Shown here in pieces: positions 1-11,189 of a DNA stretch of 64,000 nucleotides. The position numbers were made by a program, and so were the translations under genes. How positions within the stretch are numbered: the first letter of the stretch is position 1; each line of letters starts with the position of its first letter. The notes below the pieces were generated by a model. That model did not search any database. It saw only the letters and a program-made list of their open reading frames with translations, and had not been told where the DNA came from. The stretch is from Daphnia pulex (lineage: Eukaryota; Arthropoda; Branchiopoda; Diplostraca; Daphniidae), in contig NC_060025.1 in the NCBI RefSeq assembly GCF_021134715.1, positions 8,370,001-8,434,000 on the forward strand, in the 5' to 3' direction.

Positions 1-2
1 CT

Positions 3-107
3 CCGTCAGGATTTCCTATTCTTGCCTGTCCTAAACCGTCCATCCCAGTGACTGTCAAAGCCACCACTATGGCTACTAAGTTGTTTAAACCTAACTTAAA
101 CGTTTGA
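3..107 (+). CDS. C-terminal tail of an unidentified gene (partial)
   Basis: An open frame enters from the left edge and ends with TGA at 105-107, giving about 34 residues that finish ...TKLFKPNLNV. A polyadenylation hexamer AATAAA lies near 335, which suits a 3' UTR between. An alternative is that the frame is spliced into the open stretch at about 140-283. That stretch follows a CAG acceptor-like site and encodes two hydrophobic segments ending in ...ITSNLM. No good donor of normal intron length was found for this, so the end point is uncertain. The family is not recognised. Confidence 0.35.
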   Translation, partial: PSGFPILACPKPSIPVTVKATTMATKLFKPNLNV

Positions 108-590
108 TTATTTTATTCCAATTTCTCTGAACATCGCAGCCAACAATATTCTACTTGAATCGCTGTTTGGATATGAGATGATAATTTTGTGGGTTACTTT
201 TATCTTCGCATTTGGTTATAGCGTAAAAATAATTCTTGCTACCGCATTTTTAATCTTTACTTGCATTATTACTTCAAATCTTATGTGAGTTTTGTTTACA
301 ATATGTATTTCTATATTTTGTTATTGGTCACAGCAATAAAAGGTTCTTTGGGTTGCAAAACGAAACTGATTATTTCCTGTTTCTGAAAAAAAGTTATTCA
401 TAATAATTTAAGTTTCAGCTTTCAGTGACTAGATAATTAGTGGGTTAACGAGTCAAAATGAGCAGGGAAATTTCACTTTAATGATGTTTAACGATGGCGC
501 CAGATTTCAATTTGTTTGATGTTGAAAACGACTGTAAGATGTCGCTATTGACTGTTTTCCTGAAATTTGCTTTCAAACAATCTTTCTAGA
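108..590. other. Intergenic: 3' flank and ASH2 upstream region
   Basis: AT-rich sequence with an AATAAA hexamer near 335. It holds the possible hydrophobic alternative end described for the first entry. ASH2 probably starts transcription in the second half, but no clear core promoter motif was recognised. Confidence 0.5.
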
Positions 591-3177
591 ATGGCCGATT
601 TCGTTGCAGAGTAATTTCTTTAGCATAACACAGCTGTAATATTATTCCTCATTTAGAAATTTACACTGCATTTCCATTCCAGTAACTCACACCACAAGCC
701 AGCCCAACCATCAGAACCAGTCGAGCTAATGGATGAGCTATCCGACGACGTTTTACCACCTGGTTCTGACATCGAAGGCACTCCTGCTTCAGAACCGCCG
801 TCCAAAACATTGGAAATGTCAGAAGATTCACAAGTTCAAGGAAATGATTCAAAGAATTCATCAGGCATAGTTGGTGAATCAAAGTCCCAAGAGCTGGCAT
901 CTGTCTTAGATAATGCCGGTAAAACTACTGAAAAGGAAGGCAACTGTTATTGGTAATTATACCTTGCTTGTATAATTTAAACTTGTGTAAGGATTTGGCA
1001 ATGTAAAATCTTACTTTTATTCTTATCTAGTGGAAAGGATCGCAACATGAATATTGTTGAACTTTTTTGTGCAACCTGTCTCCGTTGGTTTCATGAATCC
1101 TGTATCAGTTATCAGTTGGGCAAACTGGTACCTTTCATGATGAACTATGTTTTCTTGTGCAAGAATTGCTCACCTACCGGATTAGAAAGTTTCAAGAAAA
1201 ATCAAGCCCGTAAGTCCAACTAATTGCAAAAAAAAATATCATTACAATACCATAAAATACAATTTGTTTTAGAATTCACACAGATGTGTATTACCACAAT
1301 AGCTAACTTGATGCAAAATAGCACAAAAGAAGGAACTTCAAGACAATATTTTTCCAGGGATAAAGAAATAGTACCATATGTGGATTCTCATTGGGAATAT
1401 CTTACCACAATGCCTAGAAGGGTTACACAATCCTGGCATTCCACAATACATAAAACTTTGATGAAGGAAAAAGGTATGTGTTAAATAATGGTGACAAAGG
1501 CATAACAAAACACGAGATCTTTTCTTAATCTTATTCTATTCGCAGGGCTGATATTCGTTTGCCAGGAACCCGTACCCGAAACGATGGCTAGTGATTGCAT
1601 GTTTGGCTTGTTGTCGTTGGAACTCGTAAACATCAGACCGAACTATGAAGCCATGGTTAGAGCTGGTCACCTAAAACAAACCGATCCAGCTGGAGGAAAC
1701 AGTAATGATTCAAATTTCAATGTTTTTCATTGTTACTTCAGTACTTTTATGATTGCCCCTTAATTATGAGCAGCTGCCATTCGTGGACGTGGCTATAAAC
1801 GTCGTGTTCCTGACCAGTTTGGTGGTAATCAGCGTAAAACTCGAAATGATATTGGAACACCCAAGTTACCAGCTCATGGTTACCCACTTGATCATCCATT
1901 TAACAAAGACGGTTACCGCTACATTTTAGCAGAGCCAGATCCCCATGCTCCATTCAGGTAATGTACTTCTAGATTTCGAAGTTGAAAAAAAAAAAACATT
2001 TTGTTTTTTAATTATAGGCAGGAGTTTGATGAAAGCAGCGATTGGGCAGGAAAGCCTATTCCAGGCTGGTTATATCGCAAATTGAATCCGTCACAAGTAC
2101 TTCTGACTTTACATGATCGAGCGCCCCAGCTGAAAATCACCGAAGACAGAATGGCTGCCACCGGAGAAAAAGGATACTGCACTGTTAGAGCAACACATCG
2201 TTAGTGGAAATATTGATTGCTGAATTGTGTACATGTTAAAATTGTATCATTTGCATATCTATCTAGTCGTGAATCGTGGAACATGGTACTGGGAGTGTTC
2301 AATTGAAGAAATGCCTGAATTAGCTGCCACTAGGATTGGATTCGCTCAAGCATATGGTAGTATTAATTTTAATAACATTTACAAAATAAATAACATTGTA
2401 ATATACTCTTTAAACATATAGGTAATCTTCAAGCTCCACTCGGCTATGATAAATTCGGCTATTCTTGGAGATCCAGGTAAATCGAGGTGCTATCTTGGAA
2501 ACTGGAAAAGATTTGAAACAGAATGCTTCGTTTTTTATTCAGGAAAGGAACCGTATTCCATGAGTCTCTGGGCAAACATTTTTCACAAGGATACGGCGAA
2601 GGAGATGTACTTGGAATCCTTATTGAACTGCCAGATATTCCTAATGGGAATTATATTCCCCCGACTTATAAAGACAAGGTCCGTCTTTTTATTCTTTATG
2701 TGTTATCCACCTTATTTTCAAAGAACGTATTAACTACTTATTTCATTCTACAGCCGTTAGTGAAATTCAAGAGCCACTTATACTACGAGGACCGCGATGA
2801 GATGCAGGAAGAATTGCGCAAGTTGAAGCCATTGGAGGGTGCCAAAATAGATTTTTACAAGAATGGAATCCATCAAGGAACGGGCTTCAAGGATATCTAT
2901 GCAGGCGGTTATTTTCCTGCGATATCACTTTTCAAAAATGTTACCGTTTCTGTCAATTTTGGACCCAACTTTAAATTTGCTCCCAAAGACGTAGCATTCA
3001 GGGGTGTAAGTGGCTAAGCGCAATAATAATTCCATGCTTTTACTTTTCTGACATTAATTTTTTATTTAAACTTAATTGCAGATGCACGAGAGAGCAGAAG
3101 AATCAATCACAGAGCAAGCTATGGCTGACATGCTCTATTTGACTGAAAACGAGGGTCGTCTTCGATTAGATCTCTAG
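591..3177 (+). CDS. ash2: Set1/Ash2 histone methyltransferase complex subunit ASH2
   Basis: Twelve exons: 591-610, 683-952, 1031-1209, 1273-1473, 1546-1701, 1774-1957, 2018-2199, 2267-2356, 2422-2476, 2543-2678, 2754-3005, 3082-3177. They sum to 607 codons (606 aa), and all junctions are GT-AG. An atypical PHD zinc finger starts near residue 97 (CYCGKDRN, then CATC, FHESC and CKNC). A winged-helix DNA-binding region follows (about 160-240), then a C-terminal SPRY domain (about 340-560) with NRGTWYWE and [11 protein letters not shown]. This order matches ASH2/ASH2L. Family knowledge: ASH2 joins WDR5, RbBP5 and DPY30 in the nucleus to stimulate H3K4 methylation by SET1/MLL enzymes. The start was chosen because the 20-nt first exon gives MADFVAD in phase. 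The charged stretch before the PHD finger is lineage-specific. Confidence 0.93.
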
Positions 3178-4030
3178 AGTAGTATTACTCCTGTTGTATT
3201 TCAGCAAGCATGCTTCGATTTTTCTATCCCTTCTCAACATCCATACTATCCATTTCTTCGTGAATTACATTTCGAAACAGTATGATTTTTATATTCAAAA
3301 TAGACAGACTTGTCATTTTTACATGAATCCACTCGACTGAACTAGTGTAATTTTCCACAGAAACTCATGAAATTCAAAATTGTTTGGCTGAATATTTTAG
3401 TGAGAAAGTCACAGTCACATGTCAATCGACATCAATCTGTACTACTATAAAGTCTTTCAGATGAGGTCATTTTTCAACAACGGGAAAATATAAAATGCGC
3501 TGATAAGGTACCAAAACTGGCAAAAACACGATTGTGTTTGAAGAGATTGGAATAGAAAAATGTGAATTATTGAATTGGTAGTGACTAATTGGTCCGAGAA
3601 AAAAATGTAAATCGCAAGTAGTGGTACTGTGCAGTGTGTACCCGTGTCAATTTTTACTAACCATAAAAATTACCCTTTCTCGCAAGTGTGCGAAATTTGA
3701 TATTCCCGCCTAGTTTTTGCCCAGAGGCATCATATTCAATACAAAGTTACCTCTAAATACTTGAAAAAGGCTAACCCATAAAAAATTTCATGAAATCGTG
3801 TAGCATGCTTTACCCGCCACCTTTACAAAATCAGTCTTAAAGGGAAACAACCGCTAGGTTCGCTACGTGACATTTTACCATGAAATACAAATTGGATTCG
3901 TCTGCGTTGACGGACCTCCCACTAGCAGAACTCTGTTAGAGTTAGACAGACGAGCGCGTTTTCCACACGTGGTCTTCTTACGATCTGCATCGAAAGCATT
4001 GAAGGTCTTCTGCTGTAGTTCAACGATAAA
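3178..4030. other. ASH2 3' UTR and promoter side of the RGG/RRM gene
   Basis: No open frame of note. The left part is AT-rich and presumably the ASH2 3' UTR. The right part, from about 3840, is less AT-rich and presumably holds the promoter and 5' UTR of the next gene. Confidence 0.4.
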
Positions 4031-5756
4031 ATGAGTCAAGTAAGTCAAAACATAATTGTATTAAACGTTTTTGTTATTTATATTCATTGCTGGTGTTGTA
4101 AACATCTCAGGAAATGTCTGGTTCACGTGGCAGAGGCCGAGGTGGTGGTGGTGGACGAGGAAGAGGTGGAGATCGTGGAGGTTCTCGTGGTTTCCGAGGT
4201 GGTTCCCGAGGAGGAAGTTTCAGAGGGGGTGATCGTGGAGGAGATAGAGGTGGTCGTGGAAGCTGGGGTGGTGGATCTGGCAGTCCCAGCCGTGGAGGAC
4301 CATTCAGAGGTGGTCGTGGAAGAGGTGACAGTGGCAGAGGAGGACCATCTTTTGGCAATCGTGGAAGAGGATCTTCTGGTGCCCGTGGAAGAGGAGGTGC
4401 AACACTTCCCAACCGTGGAGAATTTCAGCGCTTTGAAATCAAAGCTGGCCTGCAACTGTACATCACCTTCAACGATAATCCAAATCTGGAAGACCTGGAA
4501 AAACTACCAGGATTTCATTCAATCTCAACACCATTCAGCGAAAAGGAAATTTTGAGGATAATTTTGTTCAGAGATTTGGAGTCACTTGAAGCAGCAAGGA
4601 AAATCCTTGATGCCCATGAAAATGTGAAATCCACTGATCAAATGGGAATGAAATCAGCAAAGAAACAGGTTTGTTGATTCAAGTAGTTTAATGGTAATGT
4701 TTACTTAATTTTTCCTTATCTCTTACAGAGCGATTCCTTGGAGAGTAGACAAGTTTACCTTAGGTTTGCCAAACCTTATGTTGAAGACGATGTCAAAACA
4801 CTTGATCCTAAAATTGAGGAGATTATTCCTCTGAAGGAAAACAGGTAGTTATGAGACACGGTTGAATTAGGTACCAATTTGTTAACACTTTTTCTTACTG
4901 ACCCATAGCTGCAAGGTACAATTTGCAACTGTTGAAGAATCAGAAGCGGCATTTTTCAGATTAAAGGACCAGATTGGTCAAAATTTCTTGAAACATGTTG
5001 ATGTGCCATATGTAGTGCAAAGTGCCAAGTTAGCAGTAGCCAATATCCAACAAGATCAGTAAGTTTGTGGTCTCAACATTTTCATTCAACTTATTGTAAC
5101 GATATACTATTTTGTTTTTTGAAGGGTTGTGTTGAGAGATGTTCCCAAAGATGTCACAATCAAACATATTGCTGATAAGTTCCCTGACGCAATTTCTTTC
5201 ACCCTTTACGACAAGACTTTCCCCGCGTCCAAGTTTTGGTATAACACCAAATATTTTAAAAAAGCTCTTATAATAATGACATTTTTTCTTACAGCCACGC
5301 CGCTCTTCGTTTTAAAAACAACGAACGACCTGCAGAAATTTTAAAGATGACAGATTTGAAAATTGCCGGAAAGAAAATCTACGTCTTCCCTTGTATTATG
5401 GAACTCTTATACGACTACCCCAAGTTGGGTGAACCCGAGCCTGTTGTTGTAGAAGAAGCAGGAAATGGGTCCCAAGTCAAAGAAGTATGTACAATTAAAA
5501 TATTTCCAAACTGGTTTTAATGTATTATCTCTCGCCATAGGAACCACCAAGCAAAAAAAGGAAAGTAGATGAAGAAGCTAATGGAGATGAGGAAAGCGGG
5601 GACGAAGAAGAAGAAGAAGATGAGGAGGAGGATGAAGACGAAGAAGACGAGGATGATGAAGGTATTTTATTTTTAAATGCTTCATCCTTTTTCATTAAGT
5701 AACTCATTGTTTATTTGTCTTTAGCTGCCGATGATGATTCTGACGAAAGCGACTAA
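4031..5756 (+). CDS. RGG-box / RRM-like RNA-binding protein with acidic C-terminal tail (nucleolin-like)
   Basis: Eight exons: 4031-4039 (only nine bases, MSQ), 4111-4668, 4729-4844, 4909-5058, 5125-5238, 5295-5484, 5541-5661, 5725-5756. They give 429 aa. Residues about 6-100 are a glycine/arginine-rich RGG domain with many RGG, GRG and FRGG repeats. The middle (about 105-330) contains two or three diverged RRM-like folds, for example VYLRFAKPYV and CKVQFATVEESEAAF. The tail has a basic patch PPSKKRKVDEE, a likely nuclear localisation signal, and ends in about 40 nearly all D/E residues. Nucleolin has the same parts in the reverse order (acidic N-terminus, RRMs, RGG C-terminus). A nuclear or nucleolar RNA-binding role is inferred; no exact orthologue was recognised. 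The exon 5 donor is taken as GTATAA at 5239, and a weaker site lies a few bases earlier. Confidence 0.8.
5572..5661 (+). repeat. GAA/GAT/GAG coding triplet tract
   Basis: Purine-rich triplets encode the acidic tail of the RGG/RRM protein. On the other strand they read as a run of serines, which is not a gene. Confidence 0.8.
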
Positions 5757-6012
5757 TGTGTATTCAGACATTATTCTGACAAGTTTTTTAAATCTTTAGA
5801 AATGAAGGGTTTAACCGTCTTTTTTTCAAATGACGATGTTCTGTGTAATCAAATATTTCATGTCGTGTTTTTTCCCATTGGGAGATACACCTAACACGAT
5901 TGCGAGACGCTTAATCGATGGATGCAATTTGTGTTTGCCTTGTTTTTAATTTGCATGGTATCAATTTGAGACTAGGTCAGAAGTACAAGAAATTCTTTCG
6001 GAAGAGTTGAAA

Positions 6013-6280
6013 ATGCCAGTTTTTCCATCACGCTTCAACGAGTATAACTCAGGTAGGTAAGACGAACTCACAGTAAGTCATTAATACTCTAATTGGAGTT
6101 AACAATCCTGTCGTTTCTCTTTCTATAGGGAAGTCCCAGTATTGGCAGTTAATTTCACCCGTATTTAGCAGTAAAGCAGCGGTTTCCCTGTGTTGGTTGC
6201 CCTTTCCCACTATTTTAATTAGGACGAACGATAGTTGCACATTAGATGAAGATTTTTTGACTGCACACGTCACGTGTTAG
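6013..6280 (+). CDS. Possible small spliced ORF, 63 aa, unknown
   Basis: The sequence permits a two-exon ORF, 6013-6052 and 6129-6280, joined across a 76-bp GT-AG intron and giving 63 aa (MPVFPSRFNEYNSG...TAHVTC). The frame is also open for about 20 codons upstream without an ATG. No domain is recognised. The support is only the splice signals and the correct phase, so this may be a noncoding transcript or chance. Confidence 0.22.
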
Positions 6281-6531
6281 TAATGTATTGGTACACCAGG
6301 TCGTTTAAAAAGGAAGAGATTTAGAACCTAGAATTCTTATATTTTAATTTTGAAGTCACTCTCGAGATCAATTCTTAGATAACGGACGTTGCTTTTAGAT
6401 TATTCTAGTATTTTGAATTACATTGTGGCAGCTGATAGTGATACATTTGGCAAAGAAAGTTGTAGTTTTAAAATGTTTGCAATCGTTTTAATAACAAGGT
6501 TAAAGTTCGGTACGCCGATGTTGATTCACAA

Positions 6532-6900
6532 ATGATGTTGATCAAAAAATGGTTCACAGTTTCGCGATGGATGAAGTTCTCTGAAATTTTTCTCGCCACC
6601 ATATCCGTTACAAAACGACATGTGGTAAGAAGTTACAAATTAGTAAAATGTTGGTATATTCAGCTGTTTTATCTGATGGGTTTCTCAACTTAGAATGTCC
6701 CTGGTCGATCCAAAAGAAAGATTCTGCTAACCTCTGCAAGCACCCAACCTCGGATCAACGAAATCAAAGTGAGTCTCTTTTAACTGCTGTCTATTAGATA
6801 ATTTGTTTTCCAATCATTTGTTGGACGATTTCATTGTTATTCCTCGTCTATTGCGCTTAAGTGTCGGTCAGGATGTGTTGACTTGATTTGTATTCGATAG
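6532..6900 (+). CDS. Possible small spliced ORF, about 68 aa, unknown
   Basis: ATGATG at 6532 opens a 93-nt exon ending at a GTAAGA donor (6625). After a 69-bp intron, exon 6694-6768 is open and ends at a strong GTGAGT donor. A weaker acceptor near 6861 leads to a stop at 6898-6900. The protein would start MMLIKKWFTVSRWMKFSE and is basic; no family was recognised. The first two exons look better than the third. It could be the remains of a larger gene. Confidence 0.27.
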
Positions 6901-7039
6901 TTTCGAAAGTTTTCTGATTGCTTTACCATCATAATCCAAGTTTCTTCAACATTAGCATAATTTCGTGGAGTGGTTCTCTGATATTGTCTAGATTTTGCTA
7001 TAGCAACCCATGGTTACTTACCTTATTTGAATAAATTTA

Positions 7040-7665
7040 AGTTGTTAGCAACCATACTCTGGTTGCTACAACATAAACGTTGAATGTCACTTAAAGTCGA
7101 GAAAGCCTTATATTTCATGCTACACGCTATGATTTATGACGTTTTGGACTTTCTGGAGTCCTATCCAATTTCTTTTACATAATACAAAGGCGGTTGTCAA
7201 AATCAGTCAATTTCACCTGAAGATGCCGACTCGTTTCAAATGTAATTTTGATGTTGCTATGGTAGAAAGGAATCACACAGACATAATTTGTATACAGTTA
7301 ACAAGCGGTTAACAAGACAGGTCGGAATTGAAAACGTCATTATAGTAGTGTATTGAAGAATGTAAATAGTACTGGAACCTTTCGTCCAGTGGCGTTTACT
7401 ATCGATGCAATAGACCCAATTATAAATCGAAATTCAAGTTGCAGGCATGACCGAACTAACCACTTGATTGTAATTGCAATCCTTACGCGCATCGTGATTG
7501 CGATTTATTTACCCCAGGCGAATTCTCTATAGAAGCCGATCCCGATGCATGTTATTTTTAAGTCTTAAGATAATATGTATTCCTGTTCCCCAGGTTCACC
7601 TTTACAACTTCGGATCCTTAGCTTGTTAATGGTTAAAGTCGATACCTAAATTTACGTACTCGGGG
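7040..7665 (+). pseudogene. 5' fragment of an ionotropic receptor gene, with its upstream region
   Basis: The block at about 7440-7560 matches exon 1 of the IR gene at 45114, sharing GCGAATTCTCTA and GAAGCCGATCCCGATGC-like runs. The block at about 7590-7665 matches exon 2 (CACCTTTACAACTT, then TTGGTTAAATGG-like and AAATTTACGTACG-like runs). The upstream sequence matches too, including GTTGTTAGCAAC and GGTTGCTACAACATAAAC. The start ATG is lost, in-frame stops are present and exons 3-9 are missing. This is a truncated, non-functional IR copy just upstream of the intact IR gene at 8278. Confidence 0.75.
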
Positions 7666-8277
7666 CATTTGCGTCACAGTTTTAATTCAATAGCCATGTG
7701 CTGTGAGTGTTAAAATGTAGGTAATACTTTTAATGCATGAAATGTTATTGTCTTAGGTACTTTTGTTATTTATTTCGATAATTTTGTTTCGCTATTGTTT
7801 CACTTCTATTTCAAACTACCTCCCATTTGAGGGCGAAGGGCACGAAGGATTTTGTCTGTATCAGTGCCCACGTTAATAATAGATTCTTTGGGCTTGTACA
7901 TTCAAAACCGCATCCCGTATGAACCGACGCACATTAATCAATAGTTTTGCTATGTAAATATGCTCGGAGCATCAAACATGAGAAAACGTCAAGCATATGG
8001 ACTTGAGGTAGAATCTTATATTTATTATCCCACAGTGATGAATAATTTTCTTTAAAGAAAAACTCAGTTGCTATGGCAGTGAGTGCAATTCGTACGTTGA
8101 TCACAGTTTCTGTATTGGCAACAACAACAGAAACAATTCGCTCTTGGGTATATAATACGAGATTTGCACGTTTTCCGGAATATTGAACAACTTATTTAGG
8201 GGTGAAGCTGTAATCTTATAAATTTAATCCGTTTGCGCACTTTTGTATTTCTCGTGACAATACGATACTTGATCGAA

Positions 8278-10386
8278 ATGCAAATTGGCTTTATATACAG
8301 GACCAAACTATTCACGTCAATTGTTTTATTGACGCTTATTTTAATAACGAGCGTTGATTTCTCAACCGAACTTGATTTAAACGGTCGACTCTTGACATTC
8401 TTGGCTCTAGATGTGAGTATCGACTACACTTTTCCGCATATCTTCAGGGTTTTCTACCCACGTAGAGAAATTTATTGCATACAATTCATAAACATTTGTA
8501 ATGTTGGATATCAGGGCTGTTAAAAGTTGACAAAATGATTCTAATTTCCAACCTGAAATACTTTAATTCACTCCTTTTGTGTGATGTAAAATTTATAATG
8601 CTTGTTTGTCTTTTTCTTTACTCAAGCAACCTCCCTACGATAATTTGATCCGAGGTCCGAATGGCACTTTCACGTTCACTGGTGTGAACTACAAATTAAT
8701 TTCTTGGATGTCGACTAAATTCAATTTTACGTATGTTGAACATTAAGATCGATTCATTTGAATTTATCTCTTTCTTAATCTATAATTGTGGGGAAACCAA
8801 CTGCGAAAATTCGCAGGTTCCGTTTGATTCTGATTAACCAAACTCTTGTCGAGAAATACGGCACACATGGGGCTGCTCATCACCAACTCGCCAACGAAGA
8901 AGCAAAATAGAAAATTTTAGTTGTAATAAAAAACAAAAATTACATTGTTTATTTTTATTATTAGAACGTTGACAGCATTACGTCCACCTTTCATTTAACT
9001 GCCGATCGAGTAGCGAAAAATGATCCAACGTCATTTATATGGACTGAAGGAATGACACTAATTGTACCAAGACCTGAGGAAGAAAATCGTTTATTCGCTT
9101 TCATCGGTCCATTTCAACCTATGGTGAGCTATCTGCCTATTTCCTTTGATCACTTTTTCTTCCAATTGCGCTACTTACGTTTTTTTTATGATTTCAGGTT
9201 TGGTTGCTGATTTTCATCAGCATTTTCCCTGTCATTGGCGCGATGACTTTTTTTACGTGGTTCTACCAACATCTTCATTGGAATAACGATGCCGCCAAGA
9301 ACAACAATTCCATTCGATGGTTTACAACTATCCCTAGTTCCCACATGATTTACGTGATTAATACCCTGACGAATCAAGGTAAACGATTTTTTGCGATTAT
9401 TTCAACTTAAATGTTTTGCCGCTAGTACTCTGCCGCTAATTTTCTTAACTTTAATAGGGGGTAGAGAAGCATTTAATCGCTTCTCATTTCGGGTCCTGAC
9501 TGGAGTTTGGGTTTTGTGCGCTATGGTTTTGGTCAATTGTTACACTGGAATCGTCACATCTTCACTCACAACGCCAAAGATGAAACCGACCATAAACTCA
9601 TTTGAAGACTTGGCCGCAAGCGAAGAAGTTGGTATAGTTCTGCGAAGTGATACGACGATCGGAAATCAGATCCTGGTGAGGTCATTTCTCCTTTATTTTC
9701 TAAATCAAATCCTCATAAGCTGTTCCTGGATTCACTAGAAGGCGACATCCGGTATTTATAAGGTTCTTGGGGATGAAGCCCGACGTAATCCTAATCAAAT
9801 AGTTGACAATCCTTTCAAGTTGACCGCAACACTGGAAACTGGACGCTACGCTTATCCTTATGTAAGTGTATAAAGACAGAGATTAACATGATCAATTTTT
9901 GAACTTTTCTGTTTCATTAGCTGCACTCTTTATGCTATGCCTTTGTCTGTTCTCAATATGAGAAAGACGGGATGTGTCGCTTTAAATTATCGAAACTTTT
10001 GCCCGTTTCCATTGGATTTACGTCTTTGTTTTTTAAAAAAGGAAGTTTGTTTACTAAAGATATGGACAAAGGGTATGTAACCATTTTAAACACCCTAAAT
10101 TTTTACATCTTGATTTTTTATTTATTTATTTCAATCCTAATATATTTACAGACTTATGGAACTGTGGGAGAGTGGACTTGTCCGTTTATGGATTAATAAT
10201 ATTCATTCTACTCCCAAGGCGAAACAGTGTTTTGCCGATACGAAACGTGGAGTCACCCGCGTAGTCCCCATTCAACTGTCGGACTTAATTAGCGCTTTCT
10301 TTATCCTTGCTATCGGTATTGGATTGGCGACGCTGAGTTTCTTACTGGAAATAATCCTATCAACATTACGTCGAGAGAGGCTTTAG
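8278..10386 (+). CDS. Ionotropic receptor 1 (IR, glutamate-receptor-like channel)
   Basis: Nine exons: 8278-8412, 8627-8730, 8817-8901, 8965-9123, 9198-9378, 9458-9675, 9739-9861, 9921-10072, 10152-10386. They total 463 aa. A signal-peptide-like N-terminus is followed by the S1 ligand-binding half (RGPNGTFTFTG ... VPRPEEENRLFAFIGPFQP). Next come M1 (VWLLIFISIFPVIGAM), a pore loop, M3 (TGVWVLCAMVLVNCYTGIV), the S2 half and M4 (FFILAIGIGLATLSFLLE). There is no amino-terminal domain, as in IRs, and the iGluR motif SYTANLAAF is replaced by NCYTGIVTSS. Family knowledge: IRs are chemosensory cation channels. The intron after exon 3 starts with GC instead of GT (8902). A TTG-led extension upstream is not used. 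It resembles the genes at 36312 and 45114. Confidence 0.85.
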
Positions 10387-11189
10387 TTAATTTAAGCATT
10401 TATTGCAGCAGGTATGTGCTGCACTACATCAATAGGGCACGTTGTGTAGTTTCTAATAATAGTCTTTTCGTCTAATAATATCCTCTTTTATATATTTATA
10501 TATACGTCTTAAACAACCTTTACCGAATTTTAATCCGTTTTTACTTCTCCTCCTGGGGCATGCGAACGTTTTTAGCTTAGTCTTGTAACTCCTGATACGA
10601 ATTAACTAACTAGCAGTTGATTTGCTAGAATACACATTTGTTTAAAAGTTTGATTGTCTCAAGAAATTTTATTGGTTGCTACAGTGACTAAAAGAGGCAA
10701 ATTTAATGCTGCCCAACGGTAGGTCGGTAGGTAATGAGGAAAGACAGGATAAAGTTTATTACACGTGAAGCTCAAGTTATCGTCGTAATTCAGTAATTGT
10801 AATGGAAATAATTTTGAAATCGTAATAAAAGGCCTAGCTTCTAAGATATGACAACGAAAATCACTTGATTGCAATCCTGAAAAATTTGGTTGGTATGAAT
10901 TTGGTTCATGCGTTGGTTTTTATCAGAGAAAAAGAAAATGAGGAAGAAAAGGCTCAATTTCAAATTTTGGCGGTAATTTTTTCTCAAAGGTTTAGAATTT
11001 CAACACTAGATGTCGTTTGCGTAAAGCTTTTTATCAAACATTTGCTGTCGTCTGCCTAGTTGCGTGACATTTTTTATCGGGTTAACTAACTTTGTTATTG
11101 AATAAACGGTGAGACAACAATCTACCTTCAAGTAAGAAGCCGAATCACAGCACGTTATACGTTTACTGATTTAATTGTCCCAACAGAAA
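10387..11189. other. Intergenic: IR 1 to DCAF11
   Basis: AT-rich with no convincing gene. A CAG acceptor-like site at about 11184-11186, just before the DCAF11 ATG, suggests that DCAF11 has an intron in its 5' UTR. Confidence 0.4.

Noticed and set aside
4107-4455. Proline-rich and serine/threonine-rich frames opposite the RGG exon
   Set aside because: They are mirror images of the GGN/CGN codon run of the RGG domain.
5525-5707. Poly-serine frame on the minus strand
   Set aside because: It is the reverse complement of the GAA/GAT acidic-tail repeat.
8233-8277. N-terminal extension of IR 1 from a TTG codon
   Set aside because: Animal nuclear genes start at ATG, and the ATG at 8278 gives a proper signal-peptide-like start as in the paralogues.
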